DNA of 64,000 nucleotides from Pleodorina starrii. Its lineage: Eukaryota > Chlorophyta > Chlorophyceae > Chlamydomonadales > Volvocaceae. Shown piece after piece: positions 48,201 to 60,600 of this stretch (position 1 is the first letter of the stretch; each line of letters opens with the position of its first letter). The notes below the pieces were generated by a model. That model was not told the origin of the DNA and did not search any database. It saw only the letters and a list, made by a program, of their open reading frames with translations. The DNA lies in contig BRXU01000050.1 of the NCBI GenBank assembly GCA_030267565.1, positions 310,001 to 374,000 of the forward strand, given 5' to 3'. Position numbers and translations under genes: made by a program.

Positions 48201-51200
48201 TGTACATATAATCTCTGCAACAAGCCCCATCCTCCCAGCCACGGCACAAGCACAGGATGCCTTGCCTTGCCTTGCCTTGCCTTGCCTTGCCTTGCCTTGG
48301 TGACCAGCTCCACATCACATAACACAACTCCACATAACTCCACACAACTCCACTTAACTCCACTTAACTCCACGTCACATCCTCGTTCTGTGTGTACGGC
48401 AACACAGGATGTCGGCTCGCTGTACGCGTCCCTGGTCCGCGAGGCCAAGCGGCTGCGTGTGGTGGATGTGGTGGAGAAGGAGGACCGCAAGCAGCGCCCC
48501 CACGGACTCAACACGGTGGAGATGCTCAAGGTTGGGGTTGGTTTTGGTTTGGGGTTTGGTTTGGGGTTTGGGTTTGTGGGCGGGTGTGTGGGGGGGTGGG
48601 GTTGGGTGGGTGGGGTAGATACCGAAAGTAGGGGTGCAGGGTGAGAGGTTAAAGGACGGAGACCGACGATGAAGATATGGACTCGGGAGGGGGTGTGGGA
48701 AGGGAAGGATGGGAAGGATGGGATGGAAGGATGGGAAGGGAAGGATGGGAAGGGAAGGGAAGGATGGGATGGAAGGATGGGAAGGGAAGGATGGGAAGGG
48801 AAGGAATGGGAAGCAGCATGGGAAGGGATGGGAATGGGGCTGCGCAATCTGCTGCTTCCGCGCCTTCGTTAACAAGGAGGGCAAGACATTGTCTAATTTG
48901 TCCTCCGTTCGTTCGCTCGGATATGTGGTGATGATGGTGGTGGTAGGGTTGCGTTTCTCGGCCCCGCTCCTCCAACCTCCATGCGTTCCGTTGTCCTCGC
49001 AAGGCTTTATTTGGTCCCGGCCTGAAGTTGCGCTCCATTGCTGCCGCCGAGCTCCATCCACGCACCAGTGCCCACAACCACCAACTACCAACTACCAACC
49101 ACCAACCACCACGCAGGTGGCCTCCGCGTCCCTGGGCATGGGGCCTGCACACGCCATGCAGGTACGGGCTGATGGTGGTGGTGGAATTTGGGGGGTGGGT
49201 GGGGTGGGGTGGGAAGGCGGGGGTGCATGTCTGCTGTGTGAATCTGCAGCGGTGGTTCTCTGGATAAGGATGGTACACAGCAGCTGTCGGGTCCTGCCGA
49301 CCAGGCTTTCGAAAGTCCAAGCCCAGAGAGCATTCGGCGATGCGATTTGCAAGGCCTGGTCCACAGGACCCACTCGCATGAGCCCCATGGTCGCCAGCTA
49401 GGGCGCCATCGTCGGCTTGAGCATTGTTTCATCGTCTCCATATGCACAGCTGCGCGGCGCGGCGCTGCGCCCTCATGACCCGACACCCGACTCGTGCCCC
49501 TCGCAGATCGCGGAGCGGCTGTACACCGCCGGCTACCTGTCGTACCCTCGTACGGAGAGCAGCGCCTACCCGCCCAACTTTGACATCACGGGCAACGTGG
49601 CGACGCTCCGGAACCACCCGGTGTTTGGGGCGTACGCATCGGCGCTGCTGCAGCAGGGGGTCAAGCACCCGCAGGTGGGTGTGATGCCGGGGTGCTGCCG
49701 GGGTGCTGCCGGGGCGGGTGGGGGTTCGGGCAGCGGGGGCTTGGGGTGGGCAGCCAGGGGTGAGGGACGGGGGTGTTTGGTTAATTGTTGGGGTAGCTAG
49801 CGCAGACTGGACTCCCAAGCTGCGGAGCACAACCGCGCACACCACATAAATTCCACATCATTACCGTAAAAGCGATCGTGCAATTGGAGATGCGGGTGCG
49901 GGGTTGCCGCTGTCACTGCCTCCCACCACACCACGAACAACAACAACAGCAGCAACGATAGCGACAACGATAACGATTCCGCTGACTGCTGTCGCTGCTG
50001 TCGCTGCCGGTCTGTGGTGCTGTGTCGCAGGGCGGCACGGACGTGGGCGACCACCCGCCCATCACTCCGGTGCGCTCCGCCACGGAGGCAGACCTGGGGG
50101 GCGGCGACGCGTGGCGGCTGTACGACTTTGTCACGCGCCACTTCCTGGGGTCCGTGTCGCCGGATGCGGTGTACAAAAAGTGAGTTGAGCCCGTGGCGTA
50201 GGGACTGAGCTGAGCCTGTGGCACAAGGCGGATGCAGGCATGAGCGGGCAGATGTGGGATCCTGGGATCTGGGAGCGGGCGCTGGGGGCTGAATGAATGG
50301 CGGAACGAGGACCCGTCCACCCATTCGCTGGGTGCGTCAGCCGCCGCCTGGTGATAGGCACCCGGTCCTGCGCGGTCGGTGGTCCTTCATTCCCTGCCCT
50401 GCCCCACCCCTCCATCCCAAAGGACCAAGGCCACGTTCGAGGGTGGTGGGGAGACGTTCAGCGCCAGCGGCAGTGTGGCGGTGCGGCCGGGGTTCACCGC
50501 GATCATGCCGTGGAGGGTGAGTGTGTGTGTGTGTGTGTGGGAGGGGGAGGGGGAGGGGGAGATGCGCAGAGGGACAAAGGGAGCTTTGGGGCTGATGGGG
50601 CGAGCGAGGGACGATTGTTGGACGCTTTGCAACAACGCCTACTTACCCCTCCCCGTCCCCGTCCCCGTCCCTTACCGCGCGTCCTCCCCCGACCCACCGA
50701 CCCACCGACCCCTCCCTGCCCAAGCCCAGGCCACCCAGTCTGAGCCTCTGCCGCCCCTCACTCCCGGGGAGTACCTCACCCTCACGGATGTGGAGCTCTA
50801 CCAGGTGGGTGGGTGCGTGGGTGTGTGGGTGCGTGTGGGTGTGTGTGGTGGGGGGGGGCGAGGAATCCCCCAGGATGGGGGAATGAAAAGGGCTTGCTTG
50901 AGGGTGGATTGGGTGGGGATGTGTGTGCGGGGCGGTGTGTGTATATGTGTATGTGTCATGGAATGTGCTTCGCCCCGGCCGATCCGCTCTGGTCCCCCAC
51001 CTCCTCCCCCTCTCCCCCTCTCCAGGGCCGCACCTCCCCGCCCGACTACCTGACCGAGTCAGACCTGATTGGACTGATGGAGAAGCACGGCATCGGTACG
51101 GACGCGTCCATTCCCGTACACATCAACAACATCTGCGAGCGGAATTACGTGTCGGTACGTCGGGGGTCCATTACTGCCCGGGAAGATGGCGCCGGCAGGA

Positions 51201-53480
51201 TGGCCCCTAGAGCTAGTGATAAAAAACGTGGTAACAGCGGGCGAGCGGGGAGCGGGCGAGTGGGCGTATACCGATTTCGGAGCCCAATAGGAAGGGAGAC
51301 ACCAGCAGGGGCGGTAAATGACGCGGCACTACAAACAACAACAACGACAACTACCGAAGGTCCCACGTCGGCGTCGGTACCTTCAGCGCAGCTAACAGGC
51401 ATGGGGCGCGGACGAATGGGTTTGTTCGTGGGGGCGTTGAGCTCGCTCCGCACACGTGCATTGCCACCGCCACCGCAAGCAAGCAAACACGTGATCTGCC
51501 ACGCACGCACCCGCATACACATCCGCGCGCCCACCCGCCGCGCTCACGTGCACAACCTCCCCCGTGGTCCCCACTCGCTTGTCGTCCCCTCTCCCGCGGT
51601 CCTGCCTGTCGGGCATTCTTCATGTTTCCGCCCCGTTGCTTCAGGCCCATTGCTTCCTCCCCGTTGCATCCATCATCCACCCCCCCCACCGCCCCCCCGC
51701 CCCTGCTTCCTCCAGATCCAGTCGGGTCGGCGTGTGGTTCCCACCGAGTTGGGCATCACCCTCATCCGGGGTTACCAGCTCATCGACCCGGAGCTGTGCA
51801 AGCCGCAGGTATGCAATGGACCGGGACCGGGACCGGGACCGGGACCGGGACCGGGACCGGGACCGGGACCGGGGCTGGGACTGGGGGCTAGAGAAGGTTG
51901 ATGCGTGTGTGTGTATCTGTGTGTGGTGGAGGGCGGGGTGCTTGGAGGGTGGGGAGTGGAGGGTGGGGTGGGCGGAGTCGTGGGGCTGCTTGCGGCCACC
52001 GGGGGGTGGGGGTCAATGGCTGGGTACTGCGCAGGAGGTGAGGCGGGCACGACCGCCCTTCCCTTCTCACTCTCTGGCCGCCGCCAGCCCTCCACGCGCC
52101 ACGCGCCTCCTCCCCCGCGCCTCTCCTCCTCCTCCTCCTCCTCCTCCTCCTCCTCCTCCACATCCCCTATCCCCGTATCCCGTGTATCCCGCCACGCGCC
52201 CTCAAGGTCCGTGCTCACGTGGAGCAGCAGATCGACCTGATCGCTCGGGGCCGGGCGGACAAGGAGGCGGTGGTGGCCCACACGGTGGAGCAGTTCCGGG
52301 CCAAGTTCCTGTTCTTTGTGGGCCGGGTGGCGAGGATGGACTCGCTGTTCGAGGCAAGCTTCTCACCGCTGGCGTCAAGCGGTGGGTGGGGCGGTGGGTG
52401 GGTGGGTGGGTAGGTGGTGGGTAGTGGGTGATGGGTGATGAGGACGTGGGCTGCTGGGATGTGGGGTGTGGGTGGTGGGTAGTGGGTGGTGGTTGAAGGA
52501 TGGGTGCTGCATATGGGTGGGTGGGTGTTATTGGGGTGTGGGGAAGTTGAGTGTTTGTGTGTGTGGGTTGCTAGACTTGGGTGCGGGTAGCTGGGGCGTG
52601 GGCAGGCTGGTAGGATGTGGGCGGGTGTTTGGGACGCGTGTAGCGGGTGATGAGCACGCGTGGTGGGCGCGCGAGTGGCGGGTGCCTGAGAGGCTCCAGC
52701 CCCTGTAAAACCCACACGAGTGGCGTGTGTGGTTTTACCAAGTCATTGTGGCAAGAAATGCCAGGCCCTGGCCATGTGGGTTGAGTGAGCCCGACGTGCT
52801 TGCTCGCGCACGTGGGTTTGGGTGATATCGTTGCTGCCGCCCCCTCCCCCCGCCGCCGCTCCCCGCCGCGCCCATCCGCATGTAATGTGTGCCAGGCAAG
52901 CCGCTGAACAAGTGCGGCAAGTGCCGGCGGTACATGAAATACATCTCGTCCCGCCCGCAACGGTTGTACTGCAACACGTGTGAGGAGGTGCTGGCGCTGC
53001 CGCAGGTGCGCACGACCAGCGGCTGGTACATGCAGCAATTGTGCCAGACAGTTGGTTGGTCGGTTGACTGGTTGGTTGGTTGGTTGGTTGGTGGAAGGGT
53101 ATCCAATGAGCGTCAGTTTGACCCATTGGCCTGCGGTGGGGGGGCAGACCGTGACTTGCCGTGGTTTGTGGCGGGTGTGGTAACGAAATGAGGCGGTGGA
53201 ACGTGGGGTCTCTGCACCGGGGGATCATCCATTCAAGATGAGGGCGGGAGTCCTTCGACGCGGGAAGAACACAGCCCACACATCCCATATCATCATTCCG
53301 CGCACCCGCCGGCAGGGCGGCTCCATCAAGCTGTACAAGAGCCTGGTGTGTCCCCTGGACGGCTACGAGCTGCTGCTGTTCTCTCTGTCGGGCTCGGACG
53401 GCAAGACCTACCCGCTGTGCCCCTTCTGCTACAACAACCCACCCTTCGAGGGCGTGCTCAAGGTGGGAGGCGCGGTACCT

Positions 53481-53518
<38 letters not shown>

Positions 53519-54576
53519 CCTGGCCGCTCTACCTGCTGTTGTTGTCATATCTCCTGCACGAAGCGGCACCGTGCGGTGGGCATCCACGACCTCACACCTA
53601 CCGTTGGTTCTATCCATTCAGACTCCGTCCGGTGCCCACTGCAACCACAACAAGCTACCGCCCATGCATTGACGCAACACGGTCCCGTCCGACACTGTCT
53701 TTCCGACGCAGGTTGGCGTGGAGGGCGCCGTGGGCGGCAGCAAGGCGGGCATGCCCTGCTCCACCTGCCCGCACCCCACCTGCCCCCACTCGCTGGCCGC
53801 CAACGGCGTCTTCCCCTGCCCCAACCCCGGCTGCGCGGGCGGCACCGTGGTGCTTGACCCCGTCTCGGCACCCAAGTGGCGCCTCGACTGCAACCGCTGC
53901 AACTTCCTGATGTACCTGCCGCCCAACCTGCACAGCGCGAGAGTGCTGCCCAAGGAGACGTGCGAGGTAGGGTGGAGGGTAGGGGGGGGGCGGTAGGGCT
54001 GGGTAGGGTAGGGCTGGGCAGGATGGGGTAGGGTGGGGCAGGGCAGGGCAGGTTGAATGATGTCGTAAAATGGCTGCGCTTCGTTGCTGGCAGTTTCAGC
54101 CCAGATGTACCCGCTGCACTTGCTTGCTGGCTTCCTGCGCGCGATGCATCACAGCTCTGCGATTCCACGCATTCCAGCCTCGGCACACACATGCACACAT
54201 CATGGTATGAGGCTCCGGTTTGTACGCGTGCCTCCCTCGCTCCCTCCATCCCCTCTCTCTCTCCCCTGCCGCTCCCCTCCCGCCCCTTCCCCTACAGGAC
54301 TGTGGCGGTCGGCTTCTTGATCTGGACTGGAAGAAGGGCCAGCTGCCGCCCTCCCTGGCAGGCGAGGCCGAGGACGGCAGCCTGCTGTCCGGCTGCTGCG
54401 TGGTGTGTGACGAGGAGGTGGCCAAGCTGTGCGAGGTCAAGCACGGACACGCATTCGCGGCACGACGCATGGGCCCGCGCGGCCGCGGCCGCGGCCGCGG
54501 CCGACGAGGGCGGGGTCGCGGCGGGCGGGGACGGGACAAGAACTACGACCCGCGCATGTCGTTCCGGGACTTTTGA
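42202..54576 (+). CDS. TOP3B: DNA/RNA topoisomerase III-beta type IA enzyme (complete)
   Basis: Twenty-one exons, all in phase, encode 876 residues (human TOP3B is 862): 42202-42279, 42781-42864, 43201-43314, 43991-44089, 46510-46617, 46815-46925, 47342-47428, 47906-48013, 48408-48530, 49117-49161, 49507-49674, 50031-50179, 50423-50516, 50730-50804, 51026-51154, 51716-51808, 52207-52381, 52896-53005, 53316-53462, 53712-53966, 54298-54576. Landmarks are the TOPRIM start [15 protein letters not shown], the metal site [25 protein letters not shown], and catalytic Tyr in [14 protein letters not shown]. Then come Cys pairs of C-terminal zinc motifs ([23 protein letters not shown]) and an Arg-Gly (RGG-type) tail like the RNA-binding tail of animal TOP3B. 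The closer match to beta than alpha is by domain order and sequence. It relaxes single-strand topology in DNA, and in animals also RNA. Confidence 0.95.
44132..44156. repeat. Intronic 25-mer, copy 2 of 2
   Basis: Identical to the sequence at 26898-26922 and likewise preceded by a run of G. It lies 43 bp into TOP3B intron 4, the intron that also carries the reverse-transcriptase fragment. Confidence 0.85.
44880..45704 (-). mobile_element. Reverse-transcriptase fragment inside TOP3B intron 4
   Basis: The minus strand encodes about 270 residues of a reverse transcriptase: [20 protein letters not shown], the YLDD active-site box ([13 protein letters not shown]), [32 protein letters not shown] and [15 protein letters not shown]. 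It is truncated at its 5' side, where a tandem repeat begins, and ends at a stop at 44880. The GIPMG...YLDD...LYDKR pattern resembles RTs annotated as Penelope-like in other eukaryotes; that assignment is inference. It lies antisense to TOP3B. No endonuclease domain is visible, so it is a dead copy or fragment. Confidence 0.8.
45704..45850. repeat. Tandem repeat of a ~22 bp G-rich unit
   Basis: About five copies of a unit containing GCGTGGGTCGTTGGGTGGG adjoin the broken 5' end of the reverse-transcriptase fragment. The unit diverges at its right-hand end. Confidence 0.85.
47762..47910 (+). repeat. CATCACGTCATC-type minisatellite ending at a splice acceptor
   Basis: Imperfect units such as CCATCACGTCATCCCG repeat through TOP3B intron 7. 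The array runs into the acceptor (ATCAG) of the exon at 47906, whose own first codons (GTCATCGTC) look like part of the repeat. Confidence 0.8.
48259..48300 (+). repeat. CCTTG pentanucleotide microsatellite
   Basis: About eight CCTTG units lie in TOP3B intron 8. A blurred pentameric TAACTCCACA-like tract follows. Confidence 0.85.
48690..48830 (+). repeat. GGGAAGGAT purine-rich minisatellite
   Basis: Irregular GGGAAGG and GATGGGAAGG units lie in TOP3B intron 9, all purine on the + strand. Confidence 0.8.
51818..51880 (+). repeat. GGGACC hexanucleotide microsatellite
   Basis: About nine GGGACC units begin 10 bp after the donor of the TOP3B exon ending at 51808. Confidence 0.85.
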
Positions 54577-54588
54577 TCGGTCGTCCGC

Positions 54589-54700
54589 TGATGCCAAGGC
54601 GGCGGGTACGTCTGCGGGGTATACGGTATTTGGGCGGGTCATTGGCTCCATCATCACCATCGCTGCAGGCGCGTGCATGTGTTGGGAGATCGTTCGACTG
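54589..54700. repeat. Dispersed repeat, copy 1 (TOP3B 3' flank)
   Basis: From CTGATGCCAAGGCGGCG to ATCACCATCGCTGCAG this segment matches 62785-62870 at about 85% identity by eye, with small indels. It starts ~12 bp after the TOP3B stop, so it probably forms part of the 3' UTR. Confidence 0.7.
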
Positions 54701-55149
54701 ACAGGCGGTGGTGGAGCTCGCACACGACACACGACTGCTGCGGCACTGGAGCATGAGGCCGATGCGCGGCTTGGAGGCGGGGCCGTTGCTGAGCAGTGAG
54801 GGGATGGGGCGCGGAGTGGCGGAGAGCTTGATGTACAGGAACGAAGGATGCACACCAGCTAGCCAGATGCTGGTGGGAATAATCTGGTGGAAATAAAGGG
54901 ATGGCTTTGGCGGTGCACCAGGCGAGCGGGTACCGTCCCAAAAGTGTCCGTCCTGCATGCTCAAGCTTCCGAAATCACGCTACGTCTTCTCACGGTCTGT
55001 ATCAAGACTTCTGGTCTATCTTCTCGTGCCCGATGAACCTATTCACAACCATTTTGGTCTTGTCCTCACCAAGCAAACAACAACTGGTATGGAGACGGCA
55101 CACAAGTTATTATTACGGTCCTCTCCCCTGCACCGCATCAATGGGCAAC

Positions 55150-57172
55150 ATGGTGTCGTATATGGGACCACGCAAGCCTCAGCTTCGTTGGGGGGAATTG
55201 GCGCAGGCTCGATCTCCGTTTCAGGGTGGCTTTCGCGCGAAAATTGGCACTATCCACAATCTGCTGTTATTGCGTCATCTCATCGACAGGCATAGGACAG
55301 GGCCCCCTAGTAGCACTCCGCTTTTTGTTTGCCAGGTTGATTTTGAAAAGGCCTTTGATCGCGTTCCACGTCAGCTACTCTGGCAGCGTCTTCGTGAGCG
55401 TGGATTGCACGGGGCTATGCTCGACGCCCTGATGGCCGGTTATGATCGGGTTGTTTTGCGTGTGAAGGTCAATGGTAAACTTGGCGACCCCTTTGAGGCT
55501 ATGCAAGGTGTCAAACAGGGCTGTCCCCTTAGCCCTACTCTATTCGGGTTTTTCGTCGAAGGGTTTGCGGACTACGTAGAAGCTAAGGATAAACTTGCCC
55601 CGGCCGCCATGTGTGCTAACGAATGCCCGGTAGTTGATGGGCTGCGCGTTCCTCTCATCCTTTACGCCGATGATCTCAATCTTTTTGCGTTTAGCCACCG
55701 CCGTCTGATGTGTCTCTTGCAGGCGTTGTCTGAGCGGTGTACTGCCTTTGGTCTGACGGTTCACACCCGTAAGTGCGAGGTTGTGTATTTTCACCCGTCC
55801 CAGAACTTACGAGACCTTGCGTACCGTTTGGTTAAGGTTGGCATGAGGCGTATAGTAGGCAACACGATCCGCTTTGAGGAGATGGAGTGGGCGCGTCGCG
55901 CTAGGTACCTAGGGTTACATTACGGTCCGGAGGCACCTTTCGAGGCATGCACAGACGAGCTATTCGGTGCGGGACAACGTGCTGTTTTTGCTCTCGTTAA
56001 CAAGCTTCGTAGACGTGGTTTGTTCGTTCCTAGGGTCGCCCTCAAGTGCTTCGACGTGCAGATCTGCGCCATCCTTTCCTATGGGGTACAGGTCTGGGGC
56101 CCGTCGTACATTCTGCAAGTGGTCGAACGTGATCGCGATCCCCAAGGTCGGTACTGCTATTTTGAAAAGGCGCTAGAGAATCGGATGGTTGGGCTGCAAC
56201 GCATGTACTTGAAGATGCTCGCGGGTCTGCGCAAGATTCCGGACAACAAAATCCTGTTCAGGGAATTCGGGCAGCGCCCGTTGCATGTTCACTGGGCTTC
56301 TCTCATCTACCGTTTCTGGAACAAGCTGGTTGATGCGAAGGGTTCGGTATTCCATAGAGTGTTTCGTGAGGAAATTCGGCTTGCCCTTCAATCAGACCTG
56401 TCAGGTCATGGGTGGGGAGCCTTGGTTTTACGAGGACTCAGGTGTTTGGGACAGGACCACTGGCCGGAGCCCCCGCCGGGTCTTGATTTGGAGGGCCAAG
56501 TCGACTTTGTTGCGTCGCGTTCGCTTAATATTGGGAATTTGATTTGGACGTTGGAGCAGAGGTTTGATGAAGACTGGCTTAACAGCAGGCTTCTCACGCC
56601 CCCGCGTGAGTTCGTTTCCGATAACCACAAGCCCGGTGTGAAGATGTGTCGGCACACGCACTGGATGGGGATGCCGAAACATACGGCTGGGTATATCCCC
56701 CCAAACCCTATGCTTCTCTTTTGCGTTTTCGTCTAGGAGCCTGGCCTATTGAGAATAATCGACCTGCTGGACGGCAGAGGTCTGAGCGTACTTGTAGGGT
56801 CTGTGATAGTGGTACTGAAGACGAATATCATGTGCTGATGGAGTGTTCGGCGTACGACGTTATACGTCAGGGTTTTAGCACCCTAGGTGTCATTTTAGGC
56901 GACTACGTTTCACCGCCTATGCTTGCTGTTACGGGCGCGGACAATCAACGCGGCTTAGCTGAATTAGTTTACAACATCTGGGTACGGCGGTCTTCTATGC
57001 TAGTTTGAATGTTTGTTCATTTTACCTGTTTTCGTTGTGATCCTGCTTTAGTTTCTGCTTGGCGACATAGTTCTTAGCTCCTTTTTGACCTGCCTATTCT
57101 CGCGGTCCATGAGCCTCCTGGCTCGTCTGGGCCTTATGAGCTCTCGAGCTTGTAATACAATACAATACAATA
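55150..57172 (+). mobile_element. L1-like non-LTR retrotransposon (LINE), 5'-truncated
   Basis: The open frame to 56736 encodes reverse transcriptase: FQGGFRAK, LLLLRHLIDRHR, VDFEKAFDRVPRQLLW, VNGKLGDPFEAMQGVKQGCPLSP (read in two parts) and the YADD box (LILYADDLNLF). The RT thumb/connection region LGLHYG...SYGVQVWGP follows. A frameshift near 56640-56690 moves the C-terminal domain into the next frame (56646-57008), which holds RLGAWPIENNRP and the zinc-like CRVCDSGTEDEYHVLMEC motif. The 3' end is an (AATAC)n tail at about 57148-57172, as expected for LINE target priming. The endonuclease part is missing. AT-richer codon use contrasts with the host genes. Its left limit is approximate. Confidence 0.85.
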
Positions 57173-57671
57173 CAGCTTCGATTGCGCATTGGTGCGCATA
57201 CAAATTCTTGCTTGCATTGACATGCCATGCATGTACAGAATACAAGTGTTCATCATGCGCTGCTGGATTCCTTGTCGTCTCTGTCGTTATTAGACATTCA
57301 TAAACGACCGCCGCCTATGAGACAGCCCTAGACAGCCGACTATAGATGATCGTCCATGGGCCGTGCGTGACTACAGATAGACGATGTAATTCCTAAACCC
57401 GTACAACATACGACTGACTAAAGACGGTTGAAAATACACGCAGGCGGTTAGTTCATTCCGCCTTCAGATCGATCTTCTCTACGGCCTTCTACGGTATTAT
57501 TATCTTCTCTACGGCCTTCTACGGTATTATTATCAAGTCCTTTATTAGACCAATTCCCGTGCGTCGCCTGACGGACCGGGTAGAATTGATCCGCTATGAA
57601 ACGAAACGATATCTTCAGCTATCAATCAAGTTATAACAAGCTGCTGCGTGCGTAGCTACTCAGCCACAGGG
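57173..57671. other. Intergenic; 28 bp tandem duplication
   Basis: This stretch lies between the LINE tail and the lectin stop codon and should contain the lectin 3' UTR. At about 57471-57532 a unit of CTTCTCTACGGCCTTCTACG plus GTATTATTAT is present twice. Nothing else is recognised. Confidence 0.6.
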
Positions 57672-60600
57672 CTAGCTGCCGTACACCTCCACCTCCTGGA
57701 TATTTAGCACCTCGCCTGCAATTCGTTCACGCCGGGCAGCAGCAGCAGCAGCAGCGGGCGGGCACCGCCGGCAGTCGCCAACTATTCCGTCGCTAATAAT
57801 TGCAACAACCAACGGCGGCAGCGAGCAGCAACTAACAACGAAATAACAGCAGCAAGATGGACGGATGCATCCAGGACAGGACAGGCCACTTGATCGGGTG
57901 CATCGATGGACATGCAGGATGGCGACATGCATACATATCGGGATATGCTTGCGTGCTTTGTGGAGGCAATGTACCTCGCTCGGCGGTATACGGCAGAGGG
58001 CAGACCCATGATCGATCGATGAGCACAACGCCGTGGCTATAAATGTTAATAATAAGCGGGCCCACTGTATTCATGTGCTCTCGTAATCCACGCTGAGGCT
58101 TCGTTGCCCGGCGTAATATCATTATCATTTATTCATACATTTAAACGGGGGGGGCAGGGAATAAAAAAAATACCCCACGCTCAAAATCGAAAGATCTTTG
58201 CATGAGGAGTCCAAATATGCCTTCCGAAGTGAATTTGGACCTGGGTATAAAAAGTTATGGCCTGCCAAAGTTGGTTGTACGGCAGGGGGGTGGGTGGGTG
58301 GGTATGGGTCTCGGAGACTTTCTTCCATACCCTTTCCAACTTTTTCTACAATGCTCAAAAGGTAAAACTAACTTCACAAAGCAAGTCCTTGATGTCATAC
58401 CTATCATTTCCGCATATCAGGGGCATTATAGCGTACTGGGTTAAGTCGAAACTTTGTGTATGCATTTGTCGAGTGACGGCTATGGACGATAACGACAAAC
58501 CTACATTTTCTCCAATAGATAAGAAGCCCCGCAAGGACGAGGATACTTTGGGTGCGGGTGGTGGTGCTTACGGGAACGCGGCTGGAGTGTCGCATCTGAA
58601 GGTGCCATGCCTCCGTGGGTGCGGAGCCCTCCTTCCGGAGAACAAAACGACGCAAACTTAGAGAGGCACTACGCTAGCGCAGCGTGCAAGCAAGGGCGCG
58701 CAGGCGGGAAGGCACGGAGCGATGCCGCCAAGTTCTTCCCGAGCTCGCTTTCCTGACTGCTGTCGAGTGAAATGCATTTGTTGAGACATTATTGTCGTGC
58801 AGTTGACTTTGTGATACAACGGTTTGGTCGTTTGTTTGGAAATGGACAAACAAGGACATTACAGCTCCCCTTCGTCACTCTTGACTTGCATTCACGTACG
58901 TTAGTAAACAATCATGACCGAAATGACAGGATTTCGCTAGTTGCGATGGCGATTTGCGAAAAACGCGTTGATTTGCGCTTTTTTACGACAACCGTACAGC
59001 GTTGTACGGTACGGCAGGGGTGGGTGGGTGGTCTGGGGGGGGTCCGCCAACAATTTCAGCGTGGGGTCTGAAACTAAATTTCTTACCCCCCCTGCATTTA
59101 AAGAGTGATTCGGATCTGGAATTTACCTGTAGGGCTGAAGTTCTGCAAGGTAACCCAGCGCCCGATCACCGTCGAGTTGGGCACGATGGTGTAGACCTCG
59201 CCCGTTTCCCCAGAGCCGTCCAGCTTCCAAATCAGCTTGTTCTGGCTGATCTTGTTCGTGTCCGCGGTTGTGGTAATGCTGGTGTTGCCCACCCGGACCT
59301 CTGCGTTCTTCAGCCGCTCACCGCAGCAGTCCAGACGATTGTGGAGCACGACCTTGGAGATGTTGAACGGGGAGCCCAAGTCGATGGACAGCCAAGGCTT
59401 TGTGTCGTTGTCGGCCGAGTGGAAGATGGCATAGGATCCATCGGGCTTGATGACGGTGGTGGAATCACCGTCGACAGCGTTCTCTGGGCCGTACTTGTCG
59501 TATAACTGGGAGGATGAGTACGCGGGCTTGTCTAGAGCCAAGTCTGCAAGGACAGACGGACGGACGGTTGAGGTTGGTACGTTGCAACGTTCGGGTACAG
59601 CAGGCTCCAAGCCGTTACTGAAACTTACATAAATATTTGCGGCTAAACAATGGACTGTTTGGGGCCTCGCGCAAAGTATCCAAAACAACTCGAAAAGATA
59701 CCTCGCAACATTTTCAAAAACATTTCCAAGCTGTTCCCCGCAAAATTTTCACGCTATTGAATGTTTAATTCAACTGGCCGCTTTGCACATCTTACCAAGC
59801 ATGTACAGGGGCAGCCGCAGCGCACGATGAGTGACGCGGCCGCGGTGACAGGGTGACAAGCGTTACTAATCCAAGGCCGGGACTCGTACGCGCTTCGTAC
59901 CTCACAAGGCGCGCCCATGTTTTGCCCATTTCCTTCATAAGAATACAGTGCTGGATGCTGACGAAAAGATACTATTTCGCAAAAACTTTTATATGCACGC
60001 GGCGTAATGTACGACTACGAGCTCGCTAATTTAAAAGTTTATAATATTACTACGACAGTTACCTCGCAAAAATATTAGTATTTTCATAACCAAAGGTTCC
60101 GGCCTCGCAAATAAGTGGCATCGCAAATTCTTAGCGTCAGTACCCGTACGGTAGATAGATAGACAGGCCAGCTAGACTCGTGCAGTCAGTCACGCACAAA
60201 ACGACCTCTTCCCACTTTGCTACGTTCCCTTTCTGGCCTTCTTGCGTAGTGGTTCATCACATGTCATCACGGGTCAAGGTATACACAACATTACGACATT
60301 GTCCATCGCTCGGATCGGTCTCACCTTGCTGGGGTATCAGTAGCCCGTATACGGCCACCTCCTGAAGGTTCAGTTGTTCCCCTGCGTGCGTGTGAGCGTG
60401 GGCGACCAGCCACAACTTGCTTGCATAAACGAAGTAGCTAAAATAGAACTTAAAAGTTGGGTGCATCGAATGCCCTATAGTATCATCCTCACTCATCGCC
60501 CTATAGTATCATCCTCACTCATCGGGAAGCGGGTATATCACTCATATCGCCCTACCGGCCTTGCTTGGTTACTAGTTTACAAAGTCGCGCACTTCTGCAA

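Noticed and set aside
48531..48585. Telomere-like GGTTTGGGG tract
   Set aside because: Units are irregular and do not match TTTTAGGG, the volvocine telomere repeat; it is a simple G/T-rich intron start after a donor.
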